A stretch of 64,000 bases of DNA. Origin: an uncultured Collinsella sp. (lineage in GTDB: Bacteria > Actinomycetota > Coriobacteriia > Coriobacteriales > Coriobacteriaceae). A model generated the notes under the pieces. The model was not told the DNA's origin. It did no database searches and worked only from the letters and a program-made list of their open reading frames with translations. Numbering within the stretch: position 1 is the stretch's first letter; every line of letters starts with the position of its first letter. A program made the position numbers and the translations under genes. The stretch spans positions 17,670 to 81,669 of the forward strand of contig CAUFMG010000014.1 in NCBI GenBank assembly GCA_959026725.1, given 5' to 3'. Positions 41,210-49,834 of the stretch are shown here, one piece after another.

Positions 41210-41458
41210 TCAATATCTCATCGCGACCTCGCGGCGCATGGCCATGATCTCATCGTGCGCCGGGCCCGTGGGCGCCAGGTAACGGTCGACCTTGTCGCTC
41301 TTCGGCCTGGCGCCCCTGCGCCTAGCCTCCTTCGCGCGGTCCTGCTCGTGCTTTCGCCGGCAGTCCTCCGAGCAGTACTTGGCCTTCGGCGCCTGCGGGA
41401 TGAAGACCCTCCCGCAGACCGCGCAGTTCCTCTCCTGCACGTCCCACATCACGGTCAT
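41210..41458 (-). CDS. Small zinc-finger protein
   Basis: 82 residues. Four cysteines in NCAVCGRVFIP and KYCSEDCRRKHEQ form a treble-clef-like zinc site; the rest is basic and helical. ATG 41458 follows AGGAGG by 8 nt; an in-frame ATG further upstream has no ribosome site. DNA or RNA binding is likely. Confidence 0.6.
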   Translation of the reverse strand: MTVMWDVQERNCAVCGRVFIPQAPKAKYCSEDCRRKHEQDRAKEARRRGARPKSDKVDRYLAPTGPAHDEIMAMRREVAMRY

Positions 41459-41555
41459 CTCATCGACCTCCTGCACCTGCAGGCGCGACGCGCCTCGATG
41501 CTCTTGCGCACGCGGCGGTTCTCGACGAGAATCCGCCACAGCTTCTCAAATAACC

Positions 41556-41768
41556 TCATCGCTTGGCCTTCCTCGACCTCTTGAGCGCGCGGGCGCGGTC
41601 GCGTTCCAGCGCACGCGCCCTCCGCTCCGTCTCCCCGATCTGCGCCGACGTCACCCGCGGCGCGTCGGCCCGTCCATGCGCGGCCGCCCGGCGCGCGGGA
41701 CCCGACACCAGATCGGGCACCGTGCGCCAGGCGGCCGCGCGGTACAGCTCCACCGCCGAGCGGATCAC
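41556..41768 (-). CDS. Small Arg/Ala-rich helical protein
   Basis: 70 residues. GTG 41768 overlaps the upstream TGA (GTGA). The second half is a charged helix (QIGETERRARALERDRARAL). No family recognised; coding is supported by the overlap. Confidence 0.5.
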   Translation of the reverse strand: MIRSAVELYRAAAWRTVPDLVSGPARRAAAHGRADAPRVTSAQIGETERRARALERDRARALKRSRKAKR

Positions 41769-41980
41769 CGGCTGTTCCAGCTGTCCGCGAGCATGGCTAC
41801 CGCTTGGCGGAACGGCGGCAGGTCCATGCTTCCCCACGCGATGCTGTTCGACATCCCGCAGGCGGGGCATTTCACGCTCATCACGTTGGGCTTGGTCAGG
41901 GAACGCTCGCGCACGTCCTCCATCTTGGGCTCGACCCCGCACCGGGGGCACGCCTTGAACTCGACATCGTTAAAGGTCAT
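41765..41980 (-). CDS. Lar-like zinc-ribbon protein
   Basis: 71 residues. CPRCG near the start, KCPACG in the middle and the ending ADSWNSR match the restriction-alleviation (Lar, PF14354) layout, in which two CxxC knuckles bind zinc and a WN.R tail ends the protein. The prototype Lar modulates type I restriction; for phage copies that is only a hypothesis. ATG 41980 follows AGGAGAGAGTT. Confidence 0.65.
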   Translation of the reverse strand: MTFNDVEFKACPRCGVEPKMEDVRERSLTKPNVMSVKCPACGMSNSIAWGSMDLPPFRQAVAMLADSWNSR

Positions 41981-42470
41981 AACTCTCTCCTGTCTCGTTG
42001 AACACATCCCACGTCGTTCGCCACCTCGAGTACGAGTCCATCAGCATCGCCCAGAGCAGGCAGAGTGTCGAATCTTCCCTCAGGCTCTTCGCGGCTTGCA
42101 TCCGAAGGTCGTACGTAAGCCGCAGGGCGCCGCCGTTGTCGGGGCAGTAGACCTGCACACCAAACGGCAGGAGACGCTCATCGTACAGCTCGTGTGCGAG
42201 GTCCCGGGGACACACGAGCCAGTTCTCGTCGCCGAGGAACGTGAGGCCGTGGCCACTCTTGAAGTCCGCCACGCACGACTTGACCTCGACGAATACGAAT
42301 TTCCCGTGCTCGAGCGCCGCATTCCGCCCTCCACTGCCCGGAGAGAACGCCACGAAGTCGACCCTATGGTCGGGATCGACCCAGACCTCCTGCGCGACGA
42401 TGGCGAACTGCCTGCGGAGCTTCTTGGCCACCTTCTCGGACAGATCGGCGGTCACGTCCTTGCGGTTCAT
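41970..42470 (-). CDS. MmcB-like PD-(D/E)XK nuclease
   Basis: 166 residues. The nuclease core is visible as DHRVDFVAFS (Asp), then FVFVEVKSCVADF (Glu-x-Lys) and ENWLVCP. The 'VEVKS...DF..D.KW' layout is that of MmcB-family repair proteins. It probably processes DNA during phage replication or recombination. Confidence 0.7.
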   Translation of the reverse strand: MNRKDVTADLSEKVAKKLRRQFAIVAQEVWVDPDHRVDFVAFSPGSGGRNAALEHGKFVFVEVKSCVADFKSGHGLTFLGDENWLVCPRDLAHELYDERLLPFGVQVYCPDNGGALRLTYDLRMQAAKSLREDSTLCLLWAMLMDSYSRWRTTWDVFNETGESYDL

Positions 42471-42697
42471 TTGTCCTCACACCCATTACTTTCCAGAAAC
42501 CAGGGCACGAGCCTGCCGACCATGGCGACGGTCTCCAGCGTAGTCATCGTGGTTGCGATGCTGTTGCAGAAGAAGAAGACTTCCTCGTCATCGATCTCGT
42601 CCACATCCTTGTCCCCGATCGCATTCAGCATGTCTTGAGCGTCCTCGGCGATCTCGTTGAGCAGATATGCCTTAAAATCCTTATAGCTCTCGTTCAC
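42467..42697 (-). CDS. Acidic hypothetical phage protein
   Basis: 76 residues, acidic with a hydrophobic C-terminal helix (TLETVAMVGRLVPWFLE). It overlaps the nuclease start by 4 bases. Function unknown. Confidence 0.65.
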   Translation of the reverse strand: MNESYKDFKAYLLNEIAEDAQDMLNAIGDKDVDEIDDEEVFFFCNSIATTMTTLETVAMVGRLVPWFLESNGCEDK

Positions 42698-42961
42698 TTA
42701 AAGCTCCTCTCCGCAGAACGGGCAGTACTTGATGTCCTCGATGTAGGCGTCCGCCGTCACGTCGGCGCCGACGGTCTCTCCGCACGAGCCGTTGACTGAG
42801 ACGTCGAGCTCCACGCTGGTATCCAGCTCGACCCTGACGACCGGCTCGCCGTCGTATCGGCGCATCAGGGCCATGGAGCCCACAGACCAGCTTCGGACGT
42901 CTCGGCCAGGCGCAGAATGGACTGACGCGATGCGGGATCCACCGCAGAAGTAGCAGCTCAT
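42698..42961 (-). CDS. Zinc-ribbon phage protein
   Basis: 87 residues with CYFCG at the start and CPFCGEEL at the end, a two-knuckle zinc ribbon closing around a beta-rich middle. It abuts the next gene with no gap. Common in early regions of actinobacterial phages; role unknown. Confidence 0.65.
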   Translation of the reverse strand: MSCYFCGGSRIASVHSAPGRDVRSWSVGSMALMRRYDGEPVVRVELDTSVELDVSVNGSCGETVGADVTADAYIEDIKYCPFCGEEL

Positions 42962-43395
42962 TCGGCATCACCCGCGAGCAGGGAGCGAATGCGGCAGCAG
43001 ATGCTGTGGAGCGCCATCGACTGGCACAACGTGCCACCGCACCTGTCAGCGCAGGCATCGCACATCCCAGAGACAACGTTGTAGGCGTGCGTCGGTTCTT
43101 CGCTGGCAGGGCAGTTCGTAGCAGCTTCGATATCGTTCATCAGGGCGCCGAACGTATCCGGGCGGATCAGATGCATCTCGTCCACCCTCACGACCCCCTC
43201 ATCGCAGCTGGCACGCCAAACGCCAGCGCCGAGCAGATACTCATATCTCTCGACCGTGCACTCCATGCCGCTGTCCGCATAGAGCGTTGAAGTCGACAGT
43301 GGGACCTTGCGCCCCTCCTTATCGACGGGGCCCAACGGCGCCAATTCCCAGTCTGGCGTCATGGAGTTATCGACTATGAAATGTTCCCTCATCAC
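42958..43395 (-). CDS. Cys-rich hypothetical protein
   Basis: 145 residues. The N-terminal half is beta-like; the C-terminal half has several Cys (SGMCDACADRCGGTLCQSMA) that could bind zinc. It overlaps neighbours by 4 bases on both sides. No family recognised. Confidence 0.6.
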   Translation of the reverse strand: MMREHFIVDNSMTPDWELAPLGPVDKEGRKVPLSTSTLYADSGMECTVERYEYLLGAGVWRASCDEGVVRVDEMHLIRPDTFGALMNDIEAATNCPASEEPTHAYNVVSGMCDACADRCGGTLCQSMALHSICCRIRSLLAGDAE

Positions 43396-43742
43396 TCGTC
43401 ACCACCCTTCTCGGCCTTGACCCCCGCCAGCCCAAGCTGCTCGCACACGACGCTCTCCTCGTCCCACATCCACGAATACATCTCGAAGACCTCTTCCGAA
43501 TCATCGATTACGACCCTCCACGGGTCGACCTCCTGCAGCCGCCCGTCTCTGCGCATGACGACCGCCACCGGCCTGCGGGTCGGCCCCGCGTCCTCATCGC
43601 TCGCAGAGATGCGGTGGTCGAGGCACGTGAACGTCCTGTCGAACAGCCCGACCAGCAGGGCCTTCTCGTAGCCCGTCCTCGAGCCCAAGCCGAAGTCCTG
43701 CACGAAGCACGGCGTCAGGTCCCTAGTCAGCATCGCCCTCAC
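43392..43742 (-). CDS. Hypothetical phage protein
   Basis: 116 residues, mixed alpha/beta (TRRPVAVVMRRDGRLQEVDP). It starts 20 bases inside the upstream gene. No family recognised. Confidence 0.55.
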   Translation of the reverse strand: MRAMLTRDLTPCFVQDFGLGSRTGYEKALLVGLFDRTFTCLDHRISASDEDAGPTRRPVAVVMRRDGRLQEVDPWRVVIDDSEEVFEMYSWMWDEESVVCEQLGLAGVKAEKGGDE

Positions 43743-43911
43743 CCCTCAGCCTGCTTAAAAGACGCTCCATGCTCTCATCGCATATTGCGAGCGTGGCCAC
43801 CTCACCAGCCCAGACCTTTCTGCCTGCGACGTTGACGAATGAGATCTTGTCCATGTTGACGATGTACCTGTAGCCATCGTCGTCGTATAGCTCAATGAAA
43901 TCTCGGCTCAT
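43723..43911 (-). CDS. Small beta-rich hypothetical protein
   Basis: 62 residues (FIELYDDDGYRYIVNMDKIS, then VATLAICDESMERLLSRL). The pattern 'Y.VNMDKI.F' resembles small phage/plasmid proteins with a YD-type beta sheet. It overlaps both neighbours. Confidence 0.55.
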   Translation of the reverse strand: MSRDFIELYDDDGYRYIVNMDKISFVNVAGRKVWAGEVATLAICDESMERLLSRLRGEGDAD

Positions 43912-44276
43912 TGAAGCTCGCCCCCATTCCAGCCGTCGGGCATGTCCTCGATGCGGCGTTTCGTCCTATACGTGCGCACGGTGGTAATCTCGAGCTCGAA
44001 CGTGCGCTTGCACTCAGGGCACACAACCTCTTCATCGTCCTCGTCGTAATACCACGGGTCATCGATGGAACTCTCGCAGTAGGGGCAGATCAGGCGTTCC
44101 TCAGCGCACTGTTCGTTCTCCCATTCCCTCTCGATACGCGCCCCCCTTAGGCACTCGTCACATACCGAGTATCCAGACTCGCCCAGAATGCCAGCCATCG
44201 GATGCAAGTACTCCCTATAGTTCGGAGTAGGCTTCCCGCACCAAGAGCAGGTGTACATCTTTGCCTCCTCACTCAT
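43908..44276 (-). CDS. Two-zinc-finger protein
   Basis: 122 residues with three CxxC pairs: SWCGKP, VCDECL, CPYCES and CPECKR, enough for two zinc sites separated by an acidic stretch. ATG 44276 overlaps the upstream stop (ATGA); a second ATG 18 nt later has a good GAGGAGG site and is an alternative start. Likely nucleic-acid binding. Confidence 0.65.
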   Translation of the reverse strand: MSEEAKMYTCSWCGKPTPNYREYLHPMAGILGESGYSVCDECLRGARIEREWENEQCAEERLICPYCESSIDDPWYYDEDDEEVVCPECKRTFELEITTVRTYRTKRRIEDMPDGWNGGELQ

Positions 44277-44857
44277 TTCTCGCTCCCCTCCTCCTCGGTC
44301 TCCGCCTGCAGGATGTCCCGCAGGGTGCCGATGCGCTCGATGGCGTCGTCTGGCGTGTGGCCGTCCCACTCGGGCGCGCGGTCGAGCACCTCGCACGGGA
44401 ACATGTCCCAGTACGGCTCGACGTCGTAGTGGTAGGTGGCGGGGCCGGCGGGCGTGTCGATGCCCACGATGAACATGCCGTCGTACATCGTCCCGTCATG
44501 GTGGTGGAGCGACTTCCACGAGCGCCCACGGAACATGGCCACGATCACCGAGAACAGCACCGCCCGGTGGTGGTAGAGCTCGTCGAACGTGTGGTACCCG
44601 TCCGATGTGGAGCCCGTGACGGGTTCGGGCTCTATGTGCCGGATGAGTCCATACACCTCATCGATGTCGACGTTCACGATGCCGCAGACATCACGGGACG
44701 GATGAAGCCCGAGCGCATGCAGGACATCCTCCCCGTCGGTGACGCTCTTGACGGTCGGACATGCGAAAGGGTCTTCCACGGTCTCGACTTCGAGGCCCCG
44801 TATGAGCCTCTTAACGTCCTTGAACCACTCGTTCCTATCACTCACTTCGTGCTCCAT
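44273..44857 (-). CDS. Conserved phage protein with 'DGH' C-terminal motif
   Basis: 194 residues. The second half contains FDELYHHRAVLFSVIVAMF, SLHHHDGTMYDGMFIVGI and DRAPEWDGHTPDDAIERI, a block often seen in Gram-positive phage early proteins of unknown function. Several clustered His and Asp residues could bind a metal. Confidence 0.65.
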   Translation of the reverse strand: MEHEVSDRNEWFKDVKRLIRGLEVETVEDPFACPTVKSVTDGEDVLHALGLHPSRDVCGIVNVDIDEVYGLIRHIEPEPVTGSTSDGYHTFDELYHHRAVLFSVIVAMFRGRSWKSLHHHDGTMYDGMFIVGIDTPAGPATYHYDVEPYWDMFPCEVLDRAPEWDGHTPDDAIERIGTLRDILQAETEEEGSEK

Positions 44858-45078
44858 TCCTTCTCAATTACTTTCTCCTCCGCGACCATGATCAGCGCGC
44901 GGTTGAGGCATCGCCTCGCCTGGCGCAGCTCGTCGCAGATGTCGCTGCTCGTCGCGACATGTCGCACTCCTGTCGCAGCTTGTCGCAGCCGGTCGCGCTC
45001 CCTGAGCGACCTCTTGGCGTCCTCGAGCCTGCCGACGGCGAGGTCGATCCAGTCGGCGGGGCCGCATACGTAGCTCAT
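44842..45078 (-). CDS. Small helical hypothetical protein
   Basis: 78 residues, charged helices. The coding strand contains a local cluster of GCGACA words (44935-44995). Overlaps both neighbours by 4-16 bases. Confidence 0.5.
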   Translation of the reverse strand: MSYVCGPADWIDLAVGRLEDAKRSLRERDRLRQAATGVRHVATSSDICDELRQARRCLNRALIMVAEEKVIEKEWSTK

Positions 45079-45422
45079 CGCGACTCACCCCTCACGCCGA
45101 AGATGTCGGCCAAGATGTCGCCCGGCGCGGCCATGAACGGCTCGGTGCTGATCGGCTCGTACTGCACCTCGAGGTAGTTCGGGTAGCCGATGGTCACGCC
45201 CGTGGGCTCGCGTCCCGGAAGGCACTGGTAGCCCCAGATCACGCTCACCCTGTGCTCGTCGAGGATGGTCTCGGTGCGCTCCACGCGCAGTCGGTAACCG
45301 CCCACCCTCTCGGTGTCGTACGTGTCGTCGGCCCAGGGAATCTGGTGCCGGTCGAGGGCGTCCCGGTAGGCCCTCATCACCGCTGAGATCTCTGTCAAAA
45401 CCTCTCTCACTCTCCTTCTCAA
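45075..45422 (-). CDS. Hypothetical phage protein
   Basis: 115 residues, alpha start (EVLTEISAVMRAYRDALDRH) then beta strands (YRLRVERTETILDEHRVSVI). No family recognised. Confidence 0.55.
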   Translation of the reverse strand: MRRRVREVLTEISAVMRAYRDALDRHQIPWADDTYDTERVGGYRLRVERTETILDEHRVSVIWGYQCLPGREPTGVTIGYPNYLEVQYEPISTEPFMAAPGDILADIFGVRGESR

Positions 45423-45427
45423 AAGAA

Positions 45428-45763
45428 TTAGGTGTTCTTTGCGCCGGGGGCTTCCCCGCCGGCGCCGTCTCCACTGCCTAGCGGCGGGAACCCCATCGCC
45501 TGCTGGCCCAGCTGCCCCGCCGCCGTTGGCACACCTTTGGCATACCTCCAGCTCGGCTCCTCACCCCTCGCGATGGCGGCGATGTCCATCCGCAGGTCCT
45601 CCTTGGCGCGCTTGCGGGCGCGGTAGTCGTCGAGCATCTGCTTCTTGGCCAGGCGGGCGCCCTCGTCGGCGCTGATGATGTTGGCCATGTAGATCCGCGT
45701 CATGTCGAGCGGGCGGCCGGCGGCGGGGTCGAAGCCTTCCAGCATCTCCCTGAGGGTGATCAC
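45428..45763 (-). CDS. Hypothetical phage protein
   Basis: 111 residues; helical start (MLEGFDPAAGRPLDMTRIYM) with a basic centre and a Gly/Ala-rich tail. It overlaps the replication gene stop by 4 bases. No family recognised. Confidence 0.55.
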   Translation of the reverse strand: MITLREMLEGFDPAAGRPLDMTRIYMANIISADEGARLAKKQMLDDYRARKRAKEDLRMDIAAIARGEEPSWRYAKGVPTAAGQLGQQAMGFPPLGSGDGAGGEAPGAKNT

Positions 45764-46431
45764 GACGCCTCACCCAGCTCCCGCTCGAGGGCGGCGATGA
45801 CCTCGTCCTCGGTCTCGGTGGGCCGCCATACCGCCGCACGCTCGACCTCCTGCGAGGTCTGTCCCCCGCGGGCCTTGCGGTCGGCATCGAAGCCGACCTG
45901 CTTGCGGCTCCAGTTGCGGGCGAGCGCCCACACGTCGGTCACGGGCAGGCCGCTCGGCAGCGTCCACCCCTGCGCGGCGTAGTGGTCGAAGAACTGGCGG
46001 GGGTCGCCCCGGAGGCAGTTGGCGGCGAAGTACGCCTCCACGTCCTCGGCCGACGGGGGCTCGAAGTCATCGGGTGCTTGGCGGGCCGCGCTATAGCCCG
46101 CTAGGGCTATCTCCTTCTCCTTCTCTTTCTGTCGGCTACCCCCTCGCCCGCTGGGTCGGCCACCCCCTTGGCTACCCCCTTGGCTACCCCCTTGGGTGGT
46201 TGCAATGCCGCCTGCCTTGGCAGCCCTCGCCTGCCCCCCGAGGCTGCCGTTGACCATGGCGTCGATGCGGCCCCTCGCGAAGGTGAACGCCGCCATGGTG
46301 GTGGGCTTCAGCTTGGGCTCGACGCCCTCGTAGCCGTAGCGCAGCATCGCCCACGCGAGCGCCATGCCCTCCCTGTCGCCCAGGGCGCGGCAGCCCTCGT
46401 AGAAGTCCCTGTTGAAGTTGAAGTTATTCAT
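45760..46431 (-). CDS. DUF6291-like replication-region protein
   Basis: 223 residues. N-terminal FNFNRDFYEGCRALGDREGMALAWAMLRYGYEG is the DUF6291 type found in phage replication modules. The centre is a low-complexity Gly/Gln/Ser linker from 12-bp DNA repeats (SQGGSQGGG), and the C-terminal 90 residues (DDFEPPSAEDVEAYFAANCL) are like the DnaD-type tail of replisome proteins. ATG 46431 follows GGAGGTG by 6 nt. It overlaps the integrase stop. Confidence 0.65.
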   Translation of the reverse strand: MNNFNFNRDFYEGCRALGDREGMALAWAMLRYGYEGVEPKLKPTTMAAFTFARGRIDAMVNGSLGGQARAAKAGGIATTQGGSQGGSQGGGRPSGRGGSRQKEKEKEIALAGYSAARQAPDDFEPPSAEDVEAYFAANCLRGDPRQFFDHYAAQGWTLPSGLPVTDVWALARNWSRKQVGFDADRKARGGQTSQEVERAAVWRPTETEDEVIAALERELGEAS

Positions 46432-47617
46432 CCGTATCACCTCCGCAGATCGAATCGGTAAAGGCCGCGGCGGCGGCCTGGTCTCGGCCCGGCATGACCG
46501 AGCCGTAGATGTCGAGCGTCGTCTTGACGCTCGCGTGCCCCAGGCGCTCCTGGATGGTCCTCATGTCGAACCCGTTCATGAGCAGCCACGAGGCGTGCGT
46601 GTGCCGCAGGGAATGGAACACCGTCTCCTCCGGCAGCCCCAGGTCCCTCACGAGCGACTTGAAGCGGCTCGTCACGGTGCTCGGGCGCGCGATGCCGCCG
46701 GCGGGCCCGAAGGTCACCACCAGCGCCGCCGGGCCCTTGCGCGCGAGCCACGTGTCCTGCCACTCCAGGTGGCGCTCCAGCTGTGCCTCCACAGCCGGGG
46801 CGAGCGCCACGTTGCGCACGCGCCTGCCCTTGGTGTAGGCCTGCCGGTGCAGCTCGGGGTGCTCGACTGCCTGCCCCGCCACGTGCAGGTCGTGCAGGGC
46901 GCGACGCCAGTCTCGGCGCTGCAGCCCGCAGACCTCCCCGCAGCGCAGGCCCGTGTTGAGGGCGAGGTAGACCGCCATGGCCTCGGTGCGTCGGGCGATG
47001 TTGGCTCCCGAGGCGGATCGCGATGACATGGCGGAGACCAACGCGCGGGAGAGCTCGTCGGTGTCGAGCTCGGAAAGCGCGAACGGCTCAACGGGGTCGG
47101 GCGAGGGTGCGGGCACGTCGAGCATGATGTCGCGGCCCAGCGCCGGCCGCCACGAGCGGTAGGCGCCCTTCAGCAGCGCGTGCATCTTGAGCAGCGTCTT
47201 GGGCGACAGCCCCTTGCCCGTCCTTGGGGCGAGCAGCATACGGTAGGCGGCCGACACGTCCCAGGGCTCAAGCTGGTCGTAGGGCAGCCGGCCGATGGTC
47301 GGCTCCACCATCGTCCTGACCACGCTGCGGTACGTGGCCACGGAGTTGTCGGACAGGCCGTTGACGGGGTCGGAGATGTACGTCTCGAGCATCGAGGACA
47401 GGCGCTTGGAGCTGTCCCGTGCGGAGGAAGGGTCGAACGTCGCCGCCCACCTGTCGCACTCGGCCTGCGCTTGCTCGCGCGTCAGCTCCGCGTCCCACGA
47501 CCTATAGGGCCTGATCCGCCTGCCGGTCACGCGGTCGGTGCCCATGTAGGGGCGGGCGAACCAGCGGCCGTCCGCCCCGCGCTGCACGACCGCCCGGCGC
47601 TCGCTAGAAGTCGGCAT
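46424..47617 (-). CDS. int: Tyrosine integrase (intact, in the early operon)
   Basis: 397 residues, complete. An N-terminal arm/core-binding region is followed by the catalytic domain with Arg (LNTGLRCGEVCGLQ), HxxR (FHSLRHTHASWLL), His (ERLGHASVKTT) and Tyr (LDIYGSVMPG). ATG 47617 lies inside the end of the upstream gene. Unusually it sits mid-operon among early genes, 8.5 kb from the attachment site, while a second integrase lies next to that site. It may serve excision or a different recombination, or replace the broken one. Confidence 0.9.
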   Translation of the reverse strand: MPTSSERRAVVQRGADGRWFARPYMGTDRVTGRRIRPYRSWDAELTREQAQAECDRWAATFDPSSARDSSKRLSSMLETYISDPVNGLSDNSVATYRSVVRTMVEPTIGRLPYDQLEPWDVSAAYRMLLAPRTGKGLSPKTLLKMHALLKGAYRSWRPALGRDIMLDVPAPSPDPVEPFALSELDTDELSRALVSAMSSRSASGANIARRTEAMAVYLALNTGLRCGEVCGLQRRDWRRALHDLHVAGQAVEHPELHRQAYTKGRRVRNVALAPAVEAQLERHLEWQDTWLARKGPAALVVTFGPAGGIARPSTVTSRFKSLVRDLGLPEETVFHSLRHTHASWLLMNGFDMRTIQERLGHASVKTTLDIYGSVMPGRDQAAAAAFTDSICGGDTDE

Positions 47618-47960
47618 CGACGCCCAGCTCCGCCGCCATGTCGCGGATCTCCCTGCGCGCGTCCAGGTCGGTGGTCTGGACGCTGTCGGCGTGCCCATGG
47701 GGGTTGGCGCCGAGCGCGGCGATGAGTACGAGCTTGCGCGCGTTCCTGTCCGGGATGCCCGCCTGGCTGAAGGCCACGCAGAGCGTGTCGGCGCACTCGC
47801 AGGCGGGCGCGAACAGGTCGCTGATGTCGGTCGGGCCCACGAAGCATGAGTCGCCGGAGCCGTCCCCTTTGGCGGTCGCGACCGTCGCGCAGCGGCACCC
47901 GAAAGCGCGGACCTCGCCGCACGCCTCGACCGTCACCCTGACCCTCTTCTCGCTACTCAT
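47604..47960 (-). CDS. Cys-containing hypothetical protein
   Basis: 118 residues (TVEACGEVRAFGCRCATVAT, then CECADTLCVAFSQAGIPDRN). Multiple cysteines suggest a metal site. ATG 47960 overlaps the ParB stop. No family recognised. Confidence 0.55.
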   Translation of the reverse strand: MSSEKRVRVTVEACGEVRAFGCRCATVATAKGDGSGDSCFVGPTDISDLFAPACECADTLCVAFSQAGIPDRNARKLVLIAALGANPHGHADSVQTTDLDARREIRDMAAELGVDADF

Positions 47961-49203
47961 CCTTCTCCTCCTTGAAACTCGCCTGCACCCTCTCCATGAG
48001 CCACACGTCCTCCTCGCCGGGCTCGAAGCCCGCGGAGCAGAAGATGTCATAGTGGTCGAGCCACGCCTCCGCGTCGTCGCCGCCCCAGCGGTTGTTGAGC
48101 TGGGCCATGTCCTTGGCCGCCGCCATGAGCCAGTAGCCGGCCTCGTACTCGCTGGGCCTGCACGCCTTGAGGTTGCGGGCGAACTCGTCGCGCACGGCAT
48201 GGAAGCGCTCTTCGTTCTCGGGGTTGCTGTCGCCGACCATCGCCACGAGCAGCGCGGGCGGGTCCTCGCGGCTCGTGCGCACGCACATCATGAGGTCCTT
48301 GGACATGGCGAAGGCGCCGGACGCCACGAAGCCGATCTGGCTCCTGTACAGCTCCTCGAGTGCTGCCTTCTCGCGCGCGGCCTCCTGCTCGGCCCGGATC
48401 TCCTCCTCGGTCTTCTCGGGCTCGGCGCCCGAGCCGTCATCGGGCTCGTAGATGTTCCAGTAGCCGCCCGACGACACGGCCACGGTGCCGGCGGCGATAT
48501 CCATCCCCTCGAGTTTCTCAGCGACGCCGCCCAGGTCGACCCAGGCAACGTAGTTGAAACCCTCGGGCTTCTCCCTCACGACCGGGATGCCAGCGTCCCC
48601 GAAGGCGTCGTAGTCCTCGGCCTTGGCCTCCTCGCGCTCGACGCGGCGGCGGATGCTGTCGGCCTTGCCCGCCCAGCCCTCGCCTGCCGCCAGCACGGCC
48701 TCGATATCCTTCTCGTCCTCGAAGGCGCTCGCGGCCTCAAGCTGCTCCAGCGTCACCTGCCGGCCCTCGATACTCCCGCGCAGCCTGCGCGCCGCGCGGA
48801 TCTGCCCGGCGGTGGCCCGGCTCGCGCGCTCGATGCGCTGCTCGTCGATGCCCAGCACGAGCATCTGCTGCACGCCGCGTGCGCGCTCGGCCTCGGTCAG
48901 CTGGCGCTTGTCGTCGGTGGCGAGCATGGCCACGAGCTCGTTGGCCTCGTCCATGCTCTCCGCCACCAGCGCGGACACCTCGCGGCCCTCGCCGTAGATG
49001 GACGACAGCGCGCGGTAGCGGCGCTCGCCGTCCACGATTCGGTAGACGTTGCCGTCCGCCACGACCACGGGCGGGTTCAGCGGCTCGCCGCCGGTCGCCT
49101 CGATGCTGCGGGCCAGGGCGCCGATGTCGCCGAAGTCCTCGCGCGGGTTCTGCCCGCTCGGGCGGATGTCGCCCAGGCGCACGGACCTCTTCTCGAATTG
49201 CAT
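47953..49203 (-). CDS. ParB/RepB-like nuclease-domain protein
   Basis: 416 residues. N-terminal ParB domain: IRPSGQNPREDFGDIGALAR, VYRIVDGERRYRAL, then the helix-turn-helix KRQLTEAERARGVQQMLVLG with GIDEQRIERASRATAGQI. The C-terminal 200 residues are specific and acidic. First gene of the long early operon; ATG 49203 has AGGAGG 4 nt before it. It may partition or silence prophage DNA, or act as a regulator. Confidence 0.8.
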   Translation of the reverse strand: MQFEKRSVRLGDIRPSGQNPREDFGDIGALARSIEATGGEPLNPPVVVADGNVYRIVDGERRYRALSSIYGEGREVSALVAESMDEANELVAMLATDDKRQLTEAERARGVQQMLVLGIDEQRIERASRATAGQIRAARRLRGSIEGRQVTLEQLEAASAFEDEKDIEAVLAAGEGWAGKADSIRRRVEREEAKAEDYDAFGDAGIPVVREKPEGFNYVAWVDLGGVAEKLEGMDIAAGTVAVSSGGYWNIYEPDDGSGAEPEKTEEEIRAEQEAAREKAALEELYRSQIGFVASGAFAMSKDLMMCVRTSREDPPALLVAMVGDSNPENEERFHAVRDEFARNLKACRPSEYEAGYWLMAAAKDMAQLNNRWGGDDAEAWLDHYDIFCSAGFEPGEEDVWLMERVQASFKEEKDE

Positions 49204-49244
49204 GTATCCTCCTGTCTCGAGGCCCACGGCCTCGCATGAACTGC

Positions 49245-49261
49245 CATAGCGATCGGGGCGG
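49245..49261 (+). repeat. 17-bp leader element, copy 1
   Basis: Identical, in inverted orientation, to 49835-49851. This copy ends 9 bp before the ATG of the plus-strand gene at 49270, and also lies 42 bp upstream of the ParB-like gene. Confidence 0.7.
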
Positions 49262-49269
49262 GGGTCCGG

Positions 49270-49731
49270 ATGGTTGAATTGACGAGCGAGGAGCAGTCCT
49301 ATCTCAGGAGGCTCCAAGAGGTTTCCGAACGGGGAGAGTCGGTGGACGGTTACATCTGGAACCGGCTCGACAACGAGCTCTCAACGCTCCAGGGCATAGA
49401 CTCGATGGGCTGCGAGATCCGTACCTACTCCCGCGAGTACGAGCTCGAGCGCCGCGTATACGAGACGCTCGCGAAAAAGGGTCTCCTCGACGGCCGCTCG
49501 GGCGGCGAGGAGACCCCGAAGTACTTCGGCGAGCTGACCTCGGAGGGGCGCTGCTGGTTCCTAGACCGAGACGAGGCTGCGCGCATCGAGCGCGAGAACG
49601 TCCGCGGCGGGCGCAGGCACGACTACCTCGTGGCGCTGTTCAGCGTCGTCTCCGGCGCCATAGCCGGATTCATCGGCGGCGCCGCCGCGCCCACGCTCAT
49701 CGAGCTCATCCGGACAGCGCTCCGGATGTAG
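49270..49731 (+). CDS. C-terminally membrane-anchored hypothetical protein
   Basis: 153 residues. A charged helical region (VELTSEEQSYLRRLQEVSER) with a winged-helix-like middle (LAKKGLLDG, ELTSEGRCWFLDRDEAARIE) is followed by one hydrophobic helix near the end (VALFSVVSGAIAGFIGGAAA). It is the only plus-strand gene in its neighbourhood, so it is probably expressed in the lysogen. Superinfection exclusion is a guess from position. Confidence 0.65.
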   Translation: MVELTSEEQSYLRRLQEVSERGESVDGYIWNRLDNELSTLQGIDSMGCEIRTYSREYELERRVYETLAKKGLLDGRSGGEETPKYFGELTSEGRCWFLDRDEAARIERENVRGGRRHDYLVALFSVVSGAIAGFIGGAAAPTLIELIRTALRM

Positions 49732-49810
49732 CGAGCCCCAGGACGAAGAACATCGTGAACGCGAGCGCGAAGAGGACGAAAGACCATACGGGCGGCATTC
49801 CTTGTCCCAT
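49706..49810 (-). CDS. 34-residue membrane peptide
   Basis: One hydrophobic helix (VWSFVLFALAFTMFFVLGL) after a short polar start. GGGAG lies 7 nt before ATG 49810, and the 17-bp leader element (copy 2) is 25 bp upstream. It overlaps the end of the convergent 153-residue gene. Coding is plausible but unproven. Confidence 0.35.
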   Translation of the reverse strand: MGQGMPPVWSFVLFALAFTMFFVLGLATSGALSG

Positions 49811-49834
49811 AGGGCGGCTCCCTTCCCCGGGCCG

